From positions 1 through 15,691 of the forward strand of contig DAHWJX010000012.1 in assembly GCA_027343965.1 (NCBI GenBank): a DNA stretch of 15,691 bases, written 5' to 3'. Of this stretch, positions 7,576 to 15,018 are shown one piece after another; the first letter of the stretch is position 1, and each line of letters opens with the position of its first letter. The notes under the pieces were generated by a model that saw nothing but the letters and a program-made list of their open reading frames with translations, had not been told where the DNA came from and did not search any database. Origin of the DNA: JAKACU01 sp021821185. Its GTDB lineage: Bacteria; Bacillota; Bacilli; Alicyclobacillales; SLC66. Position numbers and translations under genes: made by a program.

Positions 7576-7617
7576 GAAAAAAGAGACTCGCACCAACAAA
7601 AAGCGTGCAAATCTCTT
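7576..7617 (-). terminator. Likely terminator of the S53 protease transcript
   Basis: On the minus strand, AAGAGA (7617-7612) pairs with TCTCTT (7586-7581). A symmetrical 3x3 internal loop and a GCAC/GTGC inner stem follow, and four more Ts come directly after. It lies about 155 bp beyond the protease stop and before the htpG promoter, so it would insulate htpG. A second possible hairpin without a T run (GCGCC 7724-7728 with GGCGC 7743-7747) sits closer to the stop. I see no gene in the interval 7550-7772. Confidence 0.65.
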
Positions 7618-7772
7618 CCCTGCGTACAATTTAGTTGCGCCAATCATCCGTGCGAACTGGGCTAGCTTGCTGCAAACCATGGGTGTTAAAATCAGCGCCG
7701 TAACATGGTGTTCCTAGCTACTGGCGCCAAGATTCATCAAACGGCGCGTCAGCGGATATTGCTTTATTACTT

Positions 7773-9716
7773 TTATTCCCTCTGACCAAAAGAAAATGCT
7801 GCGGTTAACTTCGCCACATCAGGTGTCCCAAGTCCCGTTGCAGGATTGTAGATGGTTCCCTGCGTTCCAGTATAGTACAAATTATCGTTACTGGTACCCG
7901 TCGCATCAAGCGGCGTAAACGGTGAATTTGATTGCTCTGCAAATCGATAAATTTGCGGATTCCAAAAACCTACGCGTGCACCATTGCTTTCATTAATTAA
8001 CGCCGCAATCCCATTTAACTGAGGAGCCACAAAGCTCGTGCCACCCCAGCCGACACTCCAGTTATCACCGCCAAATAACGTACTATAAACCGTATACCCG
8101 GTATCCGGATCACCATCCATAGAAATGTCAGGCATTGCTCGACCACCGTTACTCTGACCGGAAATAACCTCTGGATTCACATGAAACGTCCAACTGGTGT
8201 CATTATTCGTCGGCGTAAACCACTGCACTGCGTGAAAGTGATCGACACCGCTAACGCTCTGTTGATAGTTCGGTTCTGAAAAGATGTTGCTATACCCGCC
8301 ATTGCTGCCACCTATAGCCAACTCAGCCCAAGTCTGTTCACTAGACGCTCCAAACTCCTTCCATAAAGGATAGAGATAATCGTAACCCCAGGCTCTCTCT
8401 TGAGGGATTGAAATTCCTAGTTGCTGGAAAATCATGCTGTCAGACGTCGGCAACGTGGTTCCACCAGCCGCAGTCACATAAGGACTATCTGCAGGATTTC
8501 CGACGCTAAGGTCTGTTGTACCGACATCGCTGACTGCTTGATACGCGCCGTAGTCACCAGTAGCAGCGAATGAGCTGATGCCTTGCGCCGCTGCTTCTTC
8601 AAATGCTTCATTAAAAGCTTGTGCATAATTGGGTGATTCTTGCCCCTGCGCGATAGAGGTACTTACGGCATCCTCACTCATACCCCAACTGGCAGAAAGT
8701 GATCCTACTTGATTGTCTGAAACAGCGCGAAAAAACGCATCGACAAAGCCATAGTCTGTATTGGGTGCCTGGTACACGATAATATTGGCATCCGGCGCCA
8801 AGGATCCAGATTGTTCAACATCCAATGTTGTCTCACCTGAACCAGCATTAAGGGACGGAGTACCCGCACCGCCATCTACGTTAATCAAGGAGATGCGGTT
8901 CTTGGATGGCACTTTAATTCCATAAGCTTTCCAATAAGCATAGGCATCATTTGGATTAAAACTTGCCATCGTCACAATGCCAAGTGTCTGTCCCTGACCA
9001 AGGTCGCCCTTTTGTTGAACAGGCGAAATATTATACAGCTGTTCAACACTTTGAGGAGATTCCCAGCCAACGGGAGTAGTGGATACCGTGCCTGTCGTAT
9101 CAGCCAATGGCAATTTGTTGAGCAGTGGCGCGGGTGTCTTGGCGATGTTTGTGGCAAACGGCGCATAGTTTGATAACCCGAGTACAGCTAAGATCGGGCT
9201 CCCTAGATTGCCAGGAAGTTTCGGACTTTCCTTAGTCCCAAAAAACTTCTTCCCTTCCCATTGCATGTTTTGCAACACAACGCCGAAAGCCTGATTGACC
9301 TGACCGGCTGTTCCATTTAACGTAATATCCAGATTGTTTGGATATACTTGTGCAGAAATACCATAAATTTTAAAATAAGCTACTATAGCATCGATTACCA
9401 AAGGCGATTGACCATAAGCCTGAGCAAATTGCTGCGTCGTCAAAAATTTACGATAATTAGAACTATCTGGTGTAATTGTCTGGTGAATGTAGTGTGTTAA
9501 TTGTGTTTGATTATTGGCGCGCAGGACAATGCTAACGGTTACAGGCTGATCAACAGGAAGATTTCCCATCACAGTTGCGCTTTTGGTAACAGAAGAACTA
9601 ATACCCTGTGAAACCGTTTGAGCCGCCAAGGCCTGGTTCATCGAACTGGCAAATAAGAGACTGCTCGTAAAGAGAGTAGCGGTTATGCCCCCAAACCATG
9701 CATTTTTCTTATTCAT
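7773..9716 (-). CDS. Secreted S53 family serine-carboxyl protease (sedolisin/kumamolisin type)
   Basis: Acid-active endopeptidase precursor of 647 aa, probably exported by Sec. Residues 1-32 form a signal peptide (charged NKK, hydrophobic core, ALA-AQ cleavage site). A pro-kumamolisin activation domain follows (about 45-190; FLTTQQFAQAYG and the end GLSNYAPF). The catalytic domain (about 215-645) contains all S53 residues: Glu295 and Asp299 (SGETTLD), the oxyanion-hole Asp388 (ATGDYG) and the nucleophile Ser561 (GGTSFVAP). A C-terminal calcium-site region reads YNPATGLGTPD (623-633). Proteases of this family mature by removing their own prodomain at low pH. The ATG at 9714-9716 is preceded by an unusual GGGGGTG, which lies inside a long inverted repeat. 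The gene stands alone, with a terminator at 7576-7617. Confidence 0.95.
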   Translation of the reverse strand: MNKKNAWFGGITATLFTSSLLFASSMNQALAAQTVSQGISSSVTKSATVMGNLPVDQPVTVSIVLRANNQTQLTHYIHQTITPDSSNYRKFLTTQQFAQAYGQSPLVIDAIVAYFKIYGISAQVYPNNLDITLNGTAGQVNQAFGVVLQNMQWEGKKFFGTKESPKLPGNLGSPILAVLGLSNYAPFATNIAKTPAPLLNKLPLADTTGTVSTTPVGWESPQSVEQLYNISPVQQKGDLGQGQTLGIVTMASFNPNDAYAYWKAYGIKVPSKNRISLINVDGGAGTPSLNAGSGETTLDVEQSGSLAPDANIIVYQAPNTDYGFVDAFFRAVSDNQVGSLSASWGMSEDAVSTSIAQGQESPNYAQAFNEAFEEAAAQGISSFAATGDYGAYQAVSDVGTTDLSVGNPADSPYVTAAGGTTLPTSDSMIFQQLGISIPQERAWGYDYLYPLWKEFGASSEQTWAELAIGGSNGGYSNIFSEPNYQQSVSGVDHFHAVQWFTPTNNDTSWTFHVNPEVISGQSNGGRAMPDISMDGDPDTGYTVYSTLFGGDNWSVGWGGTSFVAPQLNGIAALINESNGARVGFWNPQIYRFAEQSNSPFTPLDATGTSNDNLYYTGTQGTIYNPATGLGTPDVAKLTAAFSFGQRE

Positions 9717-9723
9717 ACAGCAC

Positions 9724-9780
9724 CCCCAAAATTTTAGACTATATCGAATTTCACCCGAAATATAGTCTATTTTTTTGGGA
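9724..9780 (-). promoter_or_regulatory. Long inverted repeat covering the S53 protease ribosome binding site
   Basis: A perfect 10-bp arm pair, TAGACTATAT (9735-9744) and ATATAGTCTA (9760-9769), surrounds a 15-bp centre. After a 3x3 mismatch the pairing resumes for seven more base pairs (CCCAAAA with TTTTGGG). In mRNA of the minus strand this would lock the GGGGG Shine-Dalgarno of the protease. Alternatively it is a DNA operator: a weak promoter (TTGTAT 9787-9782, 17 bp, TATATT 9764-9759) overlaps it, and transcripts starting there would lack the upstream arm. It could also act as a terminator for the upstream oxidoreductase gene. Confidence 0.6.
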
Positions 9781-9820
9781 AATACAAGTAAACCATAATA
9801 TCGAATCAGGATTAAGGAGA

Positions 9821-11362
9821 TTACGAGAGCCTTTTTAAAGGACGCTCTGCAGGACCTTCCACAACAGCACCTTCAAGGCTAAATCGTGATCCATGGCAGG
9901 GGCAATCCCAAGTCTTATCCCCATTATTCCATGCAACTTCACATCCTAAGTGGGTGCAGGTCGTATCCACGACAATGACATGTCCGTCAAGGTCTTTGTA
10001 AGCCCCAACTCGCTTACCTTCATAGCTAACGATGTCGCCTTCATCCAAGCCTAAATCATCAACTTCACGTAATGGCAACTCAAACTTTCCTTGAATCAAA
10101 TGGGCGACTACTTGGAGATTGGTCGAGAAAAATCGTTTAAGACTGGGATCTGCATAAAATCGTGAGGGTGAATATAATTCCCGATAGGGATTCTCGCGTC
10201 CTACAACGAGATCTCTTAGCAGAAGAGCCGCAACTACCCCTGATGTCATTCCCCACTTCTTATACCCCGTCGCAACAAGGATATCAGGATGAGCATGAGT
10301 CGCTTCCCCAATGTATGGCACCTTGTCCAATGTAAACAGGTCTTGTGCAGACCAGCGATAGCGGATCTCGGTCATACCTAGCACATCTTCTCCGAATGCG
10401 CGAAGTGCTTTGTAATGCTCCATCATATCAATGCCTTGCCCAGCGCGGTGCCCATCTCCACCAAGCAAAACCATAGATTCCCCATCTATATCAACAGAAC
10501 GCAAAGATCTTGAAGGTGTTTTTTCCGCACTGATGTACATCCCACCAGGATAGGTTCCGTTCATATTACCCGCTATTACATAGGAACGTTCAGCATACAT
10601 CCTAGAAGCATACAAACCTGGCAGATCAAAAAACGGAAAATGCGTACAAGAAAGCACTTTCTTTGCACGCACACGATGGCCTTCACGAGTAATAACCGAT
10701 GGCTGCAGAGGATCATCGTCGTCTACCTTAATCGCCGTAGTGCCTTCATAGATCCGAACTCCATTTTTTATCATGTGATCAATCAGTGAAGTAAGGAAGC
10801 GAAGAGGATGGAACTGCCCTTGATCTTTCATCACAATGGCGTTTTGCACATCGACAGAAAAAGGGATCGCATCGACAAGCATGCCTGGTATACTGAGACG
10901 TTGATAAGCATCGTATTCCTTCTCAATTTGCTTTGCATATTGTTCTGTCGTGGCATATACATAAGCTTCTTCAGCATGAAATTGGCAATCTATGTGGAGT
11001 GCCTCAGCCGTCGTTTGGATAAACCGAAGTGCTTCCCTATTGGATTCATAATATTGTTTAGCTTTTATTTGCCCGAAGTGTTGTATCAGTTCGTCATAAA
11101 ACAAGCTGTGTTGTGCGGTGATTTTCGCCGTCGTATGTCCTGTCGTACCACAAAGCAACTTATCTGCCTCCAACAAGGTTACCTGAACTCCCTCTTTGGA
11201 AAGCAAGTAAGCAGCCGTAATTCCCGTAATACCCCCTCCCACAACAACAACATCTGATTGGATATCCTCTTGCAATGGTTCGAACAATGTCGACTTTACC
11301 GAATCAATCCAATAGGCTTTCGACAATTTCGGTAAGATGGGTGAAGAACTATGATCGGACAT
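9821..11362 (-). CDS. FAD-dependent oxidoreductase with C-terminal Rieske [2Fe-2S] domain (YhfW-like)
   Basis: A 513-aa two-domain redox enzyme. The N-terminal part is a DAO-type flavoprotein with the dinucleotide-binding motif VVVGGGITG (39-47), the acidic strand end VTLLEAD, and the late FAD motif PDILVATGYKKWGMTSG. The C-terminal 50 residues form a Rieske domain: CTHLGC (469-474) and CPCH (487-490), giving ligands Cys469, His471, Cys487 and His490, plus Cys474 and Cys489 as a possible disulfide like that of bc1-type Rieske proteins. B. subtilis YhfW has the same architecture as I remember it. No signal peptide is seen, so it is probably cytosolic; substrate and electron partner are unknown. 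Start ATG 11360-11362 has GGGAGG 6 nt upstream. A small hairpin lies just before that site and a candidate promoter further up. It is followed by the protease gene after about 100 bp. Confidence 0.92.
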   Translation of the reverse strand: MSDHSSSPILPKLSKAYWIDSVKSTLFEPLQEDIQSDVVVVGGGITGITAAYLLSKEGVQVTLLEADKLLCGTTGHTTAKITAQHSLFYDELIQHFGQIKAKQYYESNREALRFIQTTAEALHIDCQFHAEEAYVYATTEQYAKQIEKEYDAYQRLSIPGMLVDAIPFSVDVQNAIVMKDQGQFHPLRFLTSLIDHMIKNGVRIYEGTTAIKVDDDDPLQPSVITREGHRVRAKKVLSCTHFPFFDLPGLYASRMYAERSYVIAGNMNGTYPGGMYISAEKTPSRSLRSVDIDGESMVLLGGDGHRAGQGIDMMEHYKALRAFGEDVLGMTEIRYRWSAQDLFTLDKVPYIGEATHAHPDILVATGYKKWGMTSGVVAALLLRDLVVGRENPYRELYSPSRFYADPSLKRFFSTNLQVVAHLIQGKFELPLREVDDLGLDEGDIVSYEGKRVGAYKDLDGHVIVVDTTCTHLGCEVAWNNGDKTWDCPCHGSRFSLEGAVVEGPAERPLKRLS

Positions 11363-11376
11363 ACTCAGCCTCCCTT

Positions 11377-11399
11377 AAAAGATGCGAAACTACGCATCT
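11377..11399 (-). promoter_or_regulatory. Attenuator-like hairpin before the Rieske oxidoreductase
   Basis: On the minus strand, AGATGCG (11399-11393) and CGCATCT (11386-11380) form a perfect 7-bp stem with a 6-nt loop. It runs into TTTT and, two bases later, the GGGAGG of the oxidoreductase gene. It could be a leader terminator/attenuator or an RNA-stability hairpin. Confidence 0.45.
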
Positions 11400-11417
11400 C
11401 TGCAATAACACTAGGGT

Positions 11418-11456
11418 GGATGAAAATGTATTTTTTATACGCCTACATGCCTGTCA
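11418..11456. repeat. Copy 1 of a 39-bp repeat; overlaps a candidate promoter of the Rieske gene
   Basis: The stretch shares GGATGAAAATG, then a T tract with ATACGCC, then a TGTCA end with copy 2 at 15211-15250, in the same orientation; about 33 of 39 positions agree, with one 1-bp gap. On the minus strand it holds TTGACA (11457-11452) followed by an A-rich stretch (AAAAAT after 16 bp), which could be the oxidoreductase promoter. Confidence 0.6.
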
Positions 11457-11467
11457 AATTAGACAGC

Positions 11468-11506
11468 AAAAAAACAACCCACACTCCAAAATTCGGAATA
11501 TGGGTT
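11468..11506 (-). terminator. Intrinsic terminator of the secreted repeat-protein gene
   Basis: On the minus strand, AACCCATATTCC (11506-11495) pairs at all 12 positions (two G-U) with GGAGTGTGGGTT (11487-11476) around a 7-nt loop. One G and then TTTTTTT (11474-11468) follow. It is a textbook rho-independent terminator, 49 bp after the stop codon. Confidence 0.92.
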
Positions 11507-11554
11507 ACCTCAATGATGCCAGCGGTGACTTTTATACTGTAAAGGCAACTGTAC

Positions 11555-12304
11555 TTAGGAGTTCGATGAATTTGTGGTAGCCGTGGTCGATGTTTTGGAC
11601 GATGGCGTTTGCTGCAACAGTTTTGGCAACCGTTGATCAAGTTTTGCCATAACGTAGGCTTTTAGGTCTTGTTCCAGAGTTGTTAAGGGCACTTGCTTGG
11701 TGGCGGCGATTTGAGTGATGGACTGACCAGACTTCCTGTCAGCTGCGAGCTGATTGGGAGTGATGTGCAGTAATTTCGCTATTTCGGCCGTGAGTGCGTG
11801 ACGTCCCGTTGCAACAAAACCGCGTTGTATTTTAACAGGAATTTTCCAATTCGTCTTAGTCACCAAAGTCGTGATTTTTTTATCCAGTCGATCTTTCAGT
11901 TTTATCGCGTGCGTTAGTTTGATTTTGCCGGATTGTACTGCTTTTTGCATAGGAGCCGTGATTGTTGCCTCCAATTGTGACACAAGATCCGTTTGGCTTA
12001 CGCCGTGTGCTGTGGCAATTTGCGAAAGCGACTGTCCTTGATGGAGCAATGGCAATATCGCCTTAATTTTTATGCTTAGAATCTTTGCTGTATGGGCGAT
12101 GACAACAAATTTTAAGTGTTCCAGAAGGTGTCGATGCCGAACTTTTACGGCGGTACTAGCTGGTGAGGTGACCGATGTGGGTGGAATGCTGCTCGGTGAT
12201 GCGGCAAAAGCACCTTGTGCTGTTAGCGCCCATGGTGCTAAGCCTGCGGTTAATGCAAGCGTGACTGTGGCTATGGTGAGTTTTCGTTTGAGTGACAAGG
12301 TCAA
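11555..12304 (-). CDS. Secreted protein of unknown function with an internal duplicated helix-turn-helix-like repeat
   Basis: I do not recognise a named family. The 249-aa product has a clear signal peptide (SLKRK, hydrophobic core, about residues 1-35, ending GAFA-AS), a Ser/Pro/Thr-rich linker (36-53), a basic KVRHRH patch, and a Ser/Thr tail (235-249). Between these lie two related units: residues 71-114 with GQSLSQIATAHGVS and 172-216 with GQSITQIAATKQVP. This GxSLxxIAxxxGV pattern occurs, from memory, in many exported Bacillota proteins of unknown role, where it forms short helical units. The protein is strongly basic. The first start is TTG 12302-12304, with AAAGGAG only 4 nt upstream; the TTG two codons later (12296-12298) is 10 nt from it and equally possible. 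The gene is divergent from the two-component operon, which may control it. It ends in a strong terminator. Confidence 0.8.
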   Translation of the reverse strand: MTLSLKRKLTIATVTLALTAGLAPWALTAQGAFAASPSSIPPTSVTSPASTAVKVRHRHLLEHLKFVVIAHTAKILSIKIKAILPLLHQGQSLSQIATAHGVSQTDLVSQLEATITAPMQKAVQSGKIKLTHAIKLKDRLDKKITTLVTKTNWKIPVKIQRGFVATGRHALTAEIAKLLHITPNQLAADRKSGQSITQIAATKQVPLTTLEQDLKAYVMAKLDQRLPKLLQQTPSSKTSTTATTNSSNS

Positions 12305-12731
12305 TCAGCTCCTTTGAAGATATTGATTCAACAGTGAGACAAGTTGAGCATAAAAGATTGACATTGAAATTTGCTTTAAAAGTTCTGCAGAAAGTGACAC
12401 TGACAAACAACATATAGCTGGTCAAAATTGACTTTAAAATTGACCGTATCATTGTAATTCTTGAACAAGTTGTGGTAAAAGTGAAAGAGGTTATTGACTA
12501 AGCGGAATTTAATTTCCGTGGAAAAACGGATGATGAGCTTAAGACATTGAACCGTCATCCGTACGTATATGATTTGATTTTTTCTTACTAGAGTGAACCA
12601 TCTGCTCGTGTCGATCGATTAAAACTGGGTGCCGTGGCAGGTAATGGTGAATCTGTCTTATAAAATATTAAGTAGATACTGTCAAAAAGAATGGCGTATT
12701 CTCGTTTGTCACTAGGAAAGGTAGGTTGTCT
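12305..12731. other. Divergent control region between the secreted protein and the two-component operon
   Basis: A 427-bp AT-rich stretch with no credible gene. It holds the paired TTGAC repeat at 12420-12445, a short CGGAA/TTCCG inverted repeat (12503-12518), and a 7-bp hairpin, CGGATGA (12527-12533) with TCATCCG (12555-12561), with a T run about 15 bp later. I found no promoter of good quality for either gene, which would fit promoters that need an activator. Confidence 0.5.
12420..12445. promoter_or_regulatory. Candidate operator for the neighbouring OmpR-type regulator
   Basis: AAAATTGAC occurs twice as a direct repeat, 12 bp apart (12424-12432 and 12436-12444). The outer ends form an inverted repeat, GGTCAA (12420-12425) and TTGACC (12440-12445). 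Tandem half-sites spaced about one helical turn apart are usual for OmpR-family regulators, and the site lies between the regulator gene and its divergent neighbour. Binding is inferred. Confidence 0.4.
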
Positions 12732-13415
12732 ATGCGTCTGTTGATAATGGATGATGAGTATAAACTTTTGCGCGCTATAGAACAACTACTGCTTGAAAAC
12801 AACTATGCTGTGGATACCGCACAAGACGGGGAAACAGGGCTTTATATGGCACAAACAGGTGTCTATGATGCCCTCTTGATCGATGTGATGATGCCTAAGA
12901 TGTCTGGCCTCGAGGTGGTACGGATACTGCGGGCTGACAAAGATTCCACACCGATTTTGCTGCTTACTGCTAAAGATGCGATCGACGATCGCGTAGCGGG
13001 TTTGGATACGGGTGCTGATGACTACTTGACGAAACCTTTTGCACAAAAGGAACTTTTGGCGCGTATGCGAGCCATCACCAGGCGTAGTAAGGATGTGTTA
13101 GCCACAGAGACGCTTTCTGTTGGCGATGTATCGTTGGATCTGTCCAGTCGCGTAGTCATGGTGGGTGGCAAGCCATTATCTCTTACTGCAAAAGAGTTTC
13201 AATTGATGGAGTTATTTCTACGCCATGCAGGTCAGGTATTGCCCAAAGAACTTATCTTCGATCGTATTTGGGGTTTTGAGGGTCCATCAGACACGAACTC
13301 GGTCGAAATTTATGTGCATTTTCTGCGTAAAAAGATTGATTCTGTTACTAGCCAAAAAAGGGTGTGCATAATCGAAACTGTGCGTGGTGTGGGGTACGTC
13401 CTAAAGGAGGTGTAA
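12732..13415 (+). CDS. OmpR/PhoB-family response regulator
   Basis: A 227-aa DNA-binding response regulator, the output half of the two-component system completed by the next gene. The receiver domain (1-115) has the acidic pocket Asp7/Asp8, the phospho-acceptor Asp51 (LLIDVMMPKMSG), Thr79 and Lys101 (TKPF). The winged-helix DNA-binding domain (about 128-227) shows LTAKEFQLMELF, the recognition-helix region NSVEIYVHFLRKKI and the end ETVRGVGYVLKEV. I choose the ATG at 12732-12734, giving the usual MRLLIMDDE start; an in-frame TTG at 12726 would add two residues. The upstream purine stretch AGGAAAGGTAGG is a weaker Shine-Dalgarno than that of its neighbours. The last codons of this gene contain AAAGGAGGTG, the ribosome binding site of the kinase, so the two are tightly coupled. 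The signal and regulon are unknown. Confidence 0.96.
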   Translation: MRLLIMDDEYKLLRAIEQLLLENNYAVDTAQDGETGLYMAQTGVYDALLIDVMMPKMSGLEVVRILRADKDSTPILLLTAKDAIDDRVAGLDTGADDYLTKPFAQKELLARMRAITRRSKDVLATETLSVGDVSLDLSSRVVMVGGKPLSLTAKEFQLMELFLRHAGQVLPKELIFDRIWGFEGPSDTNSVEIYVHFLRKKIDSVTSQKRVCIIETVRGVGYVLKEV

Positions 13416-13419
13416 AGTC

Positions 13420-14688
13420 ATTTTTCATAGCGTCCGAGTCAAGCTGACAGCCCTTGTAGTTTCTGTAGTTCTATTGTTGTACCTTGTCTCGGCCATAACC
13501 ATCTATGCTCTTATGCAACATGAAGTATTTCTTGAAGCCGATGCGTTGCTTCGTGTAGCGATAATGCGTCTGATCCACCCTGCCAAGATTCTTCTTACGA
13601 AGCCTTCGTTGCAAGAATTGCCCTCACGACTCAAACTTACTAATCGACTTTTACCCAGGCTCGCCTTTGTGCTTATTAAAAACCACAACGGTAGAATGGT
13701 TTTTGCTGTTCATACGCCGAATCCCATACCTAATCGAATTGCATCGCATCATATGGATTTTTATACTATGCATACAAGCGACGGTTTTAATCGGATCGTG
13801 GTCGCACCGGTTGAACGTTCTGATGGGGGTCTCATCGGATACGTCGAGGCTGGTATCCGTATTGATCGGGAACTTGATTTGCTAATAAAATTAAGAGTCA
13901 TTATGACCGTGGTTGGCGTTTTGGGAGCGCTTGTGGCCTTGTTAGCAGGATTTCTCCTGTCAAAAAGGGCGCTTGCGCCGATTGCTCGTTCATGGCAGCG
14001 ACAGCGGGAGTTTGTCGCTGATGCTTCTCATGAGATGCGTACACCGTTAGCTGTCATTCAGTCCAATCTTGACTTGGTACTCGGCCATACTAACGAAAGT
14101 GTACTAGACAACCTCGAGTGGCTCAATCACGCACAATATGAGGTTAGGCGTCTCAGCCACTTGACGCAAGATCTATTGACGTTGGCGCGCGCAGATTCTG
14201 AACAAACAGATATAAGACGGGAACCAGTGGATGTTTACGCCATCGTGCAACAGGTGGTAGAGATCATGGAACCGCTTGCGTTGGCCAAAAATATGTTGAT
14301 GTCGCTGCAAAAAGAAGGGGATGTATACACCGACGGTACATACCGGATTCTCGGTGATGAGATGCGTATCGTACAACTGCTGATGATTCTAGTGGACAAT
14401 GCGATCAAATATACATCACAAGGCGGACACATCGATATCGATGTGGTGCGTCTTCGAAAAATAGTACAAGTGCGGGTGACCGATACAGGTATAGGTATCG
14501 CTAAAGACGAGCAAAAACGGATTTTTGATCGCTTTTACCGATCGCGTGCTGCGCGTATCAATCCAGGTATGGGGCTGGGGCTTACGATCGCCTCATGGAT
14601 TGTTGAGCAACATAAAGGCAAGATCGAAGTGCAAAGCGAACAAGGGAAAGGTTCTGTCTTTACTATCTTTCTTCCCGTGATGCCTTAA
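13420..14688 (+). CDS. Membrane sensor histidine kinase, probable ATT start
   Basis: Sensor kinase of about 422 aa, partner of the upstream regulator. Layout with the ATT start: a short cytoplasmic FHSVRVKL, TM1 (about 10-31), an extracytoplasmic sensor domain (32-157), TM2 (158-181), then the DHp domain with the phospho-acceptor His204 (DASHEMRTPL). The HATPase domain has the N box Asn327 (VDNAIKYT), G1 Asp355 (DTGIGI), F box RIFDRFYR and G2 GMGLGL (383-388). Start choice: AAAGGAGGTG ends the regulator gene, and the in-frame codon 9 nt after GGAGG is ATT at 13420-13422, giving the standard kinase beginning. The frame has a stop at 13402-13404 and no ATG, GTG or TTG until 13474, which lies inside TM1. 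A CTG at 13444 is in frame but has no Shine-Dalgarno. The kinase assignment is secure; the exact start is inferred. Confidence 0.93.
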   Translation: MFHSVRVKLTALVVSVVLLLYLVSAITIYALMQHEVFLEADALLRVAIMRLIHPAKILLTKPSLQELPSRLKLTNRLLPRLAFVLIKNHNGRMVFAVHTPNPIPNRIASHHMDFYTMHTSDGFNRIVVAPVERSDGGLIGYVEAGIRIDRELDLLIKLRVIMTVVGVLGALVALLAGFLLSKRALAPIARSWQRQREFVADASHEMRTPLAVIQSNLDLVLGHTNESVLDNLEWLNHAQYEVRRLSHLTQDLLTLARADSEQTDIRREPVDVYAIVQQVVEIMEPLALAKNMLMSLQKEGDVYTDGTYRILGDEMRIVQLLMILVDNAIKYTSQGGHIDIDVVRLRKIVQVRVTDTGIGIAKDEQKRIFDRFYRSRAARINPGMGLGLTIASWIVEQHKGKIEVQSEQGKGSVFTIFLPVMP

Positions 14689-14693
14689 CTATC

Positions 14694-14965
14694 CTATCCG
14701 ATCCGATGAGCGTAATTGGCAAGAGTATTAAATGATTCCCTTCCTGCGATTTTGATCAACTTGTTTCGCAGGGTCTCCATCGAACTGGCTTTTATCTTCT
14801 CCGGTAAACACATTGGAAACAAAAGCGAAGAACGTTCTTAGGCTGCAGCCTCATGCTACAGGATGACGGAACTCTGAGTGAGTGTCGAGATTCAACCGCT
14901 CATTGAATTCAATTTCAAGCCATTACTCGACCATTCTTCGCGTCTTATTTGATATGCTGAACATT
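14694..14965 (-). pseudogene. Decayed transposase relic, possibly IS1380-like
   Basis: On the minus strand, a frame ending at the TAG 14694-14696 reads LPEKIKASSMETLRNK and continues LIKIAGRE. This resembles the C-terminal region of IS1380-type transposases, where a similar TLRxKLIKI segment follows a proline. An upstream segment in another frame reads SEFRHPVA, a stop, then LRTFFAFVSNV, like the FRHNAVRL...ALAYNL stretch that precedes it in such enzymes. The frame changes and carries several stops, so nothing functional remains. The family name is from memory and could be wrong. A 7-bp inverted repeat, CCTGCGA/TCGCAGG (14743-14749 and 14766-14772), lies inside and might serve as a weak terminator for the kinase operon. 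Confidence 0.4.
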
Positions 14966-15018
14966 AAGGAATTATTTACCTAAATTCATGACCGAATGTT
15001 GTTCGCCTAAAGAAATCG

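Noticed and set aside
7505..7717. A 70-codon plus-strand frame in the htpG-protease gap
   Set aside because: It begins inside the CIRCE, crosses the htpG promoter and a terminator hairpin, and has no Shine-Dalgarno or recognisable product.
10808..11257. A 149-codon open frame on the plus strand
   Set aside because: It lies wholly antisense to the well-supported Rieske oxidoreductase gene, has no Shine-Dalgarno, and its composition (many Cys, Phe, Ile) is that of a shadow frame.
12600..12660. T-box-like GGGTGCCGTGGC motif upstream of the response regulator
   Set aside because: The match to the T-box core is partial, no specifier stem or terminator arrangement is present, and the gene is not of a T-box-controlled type.
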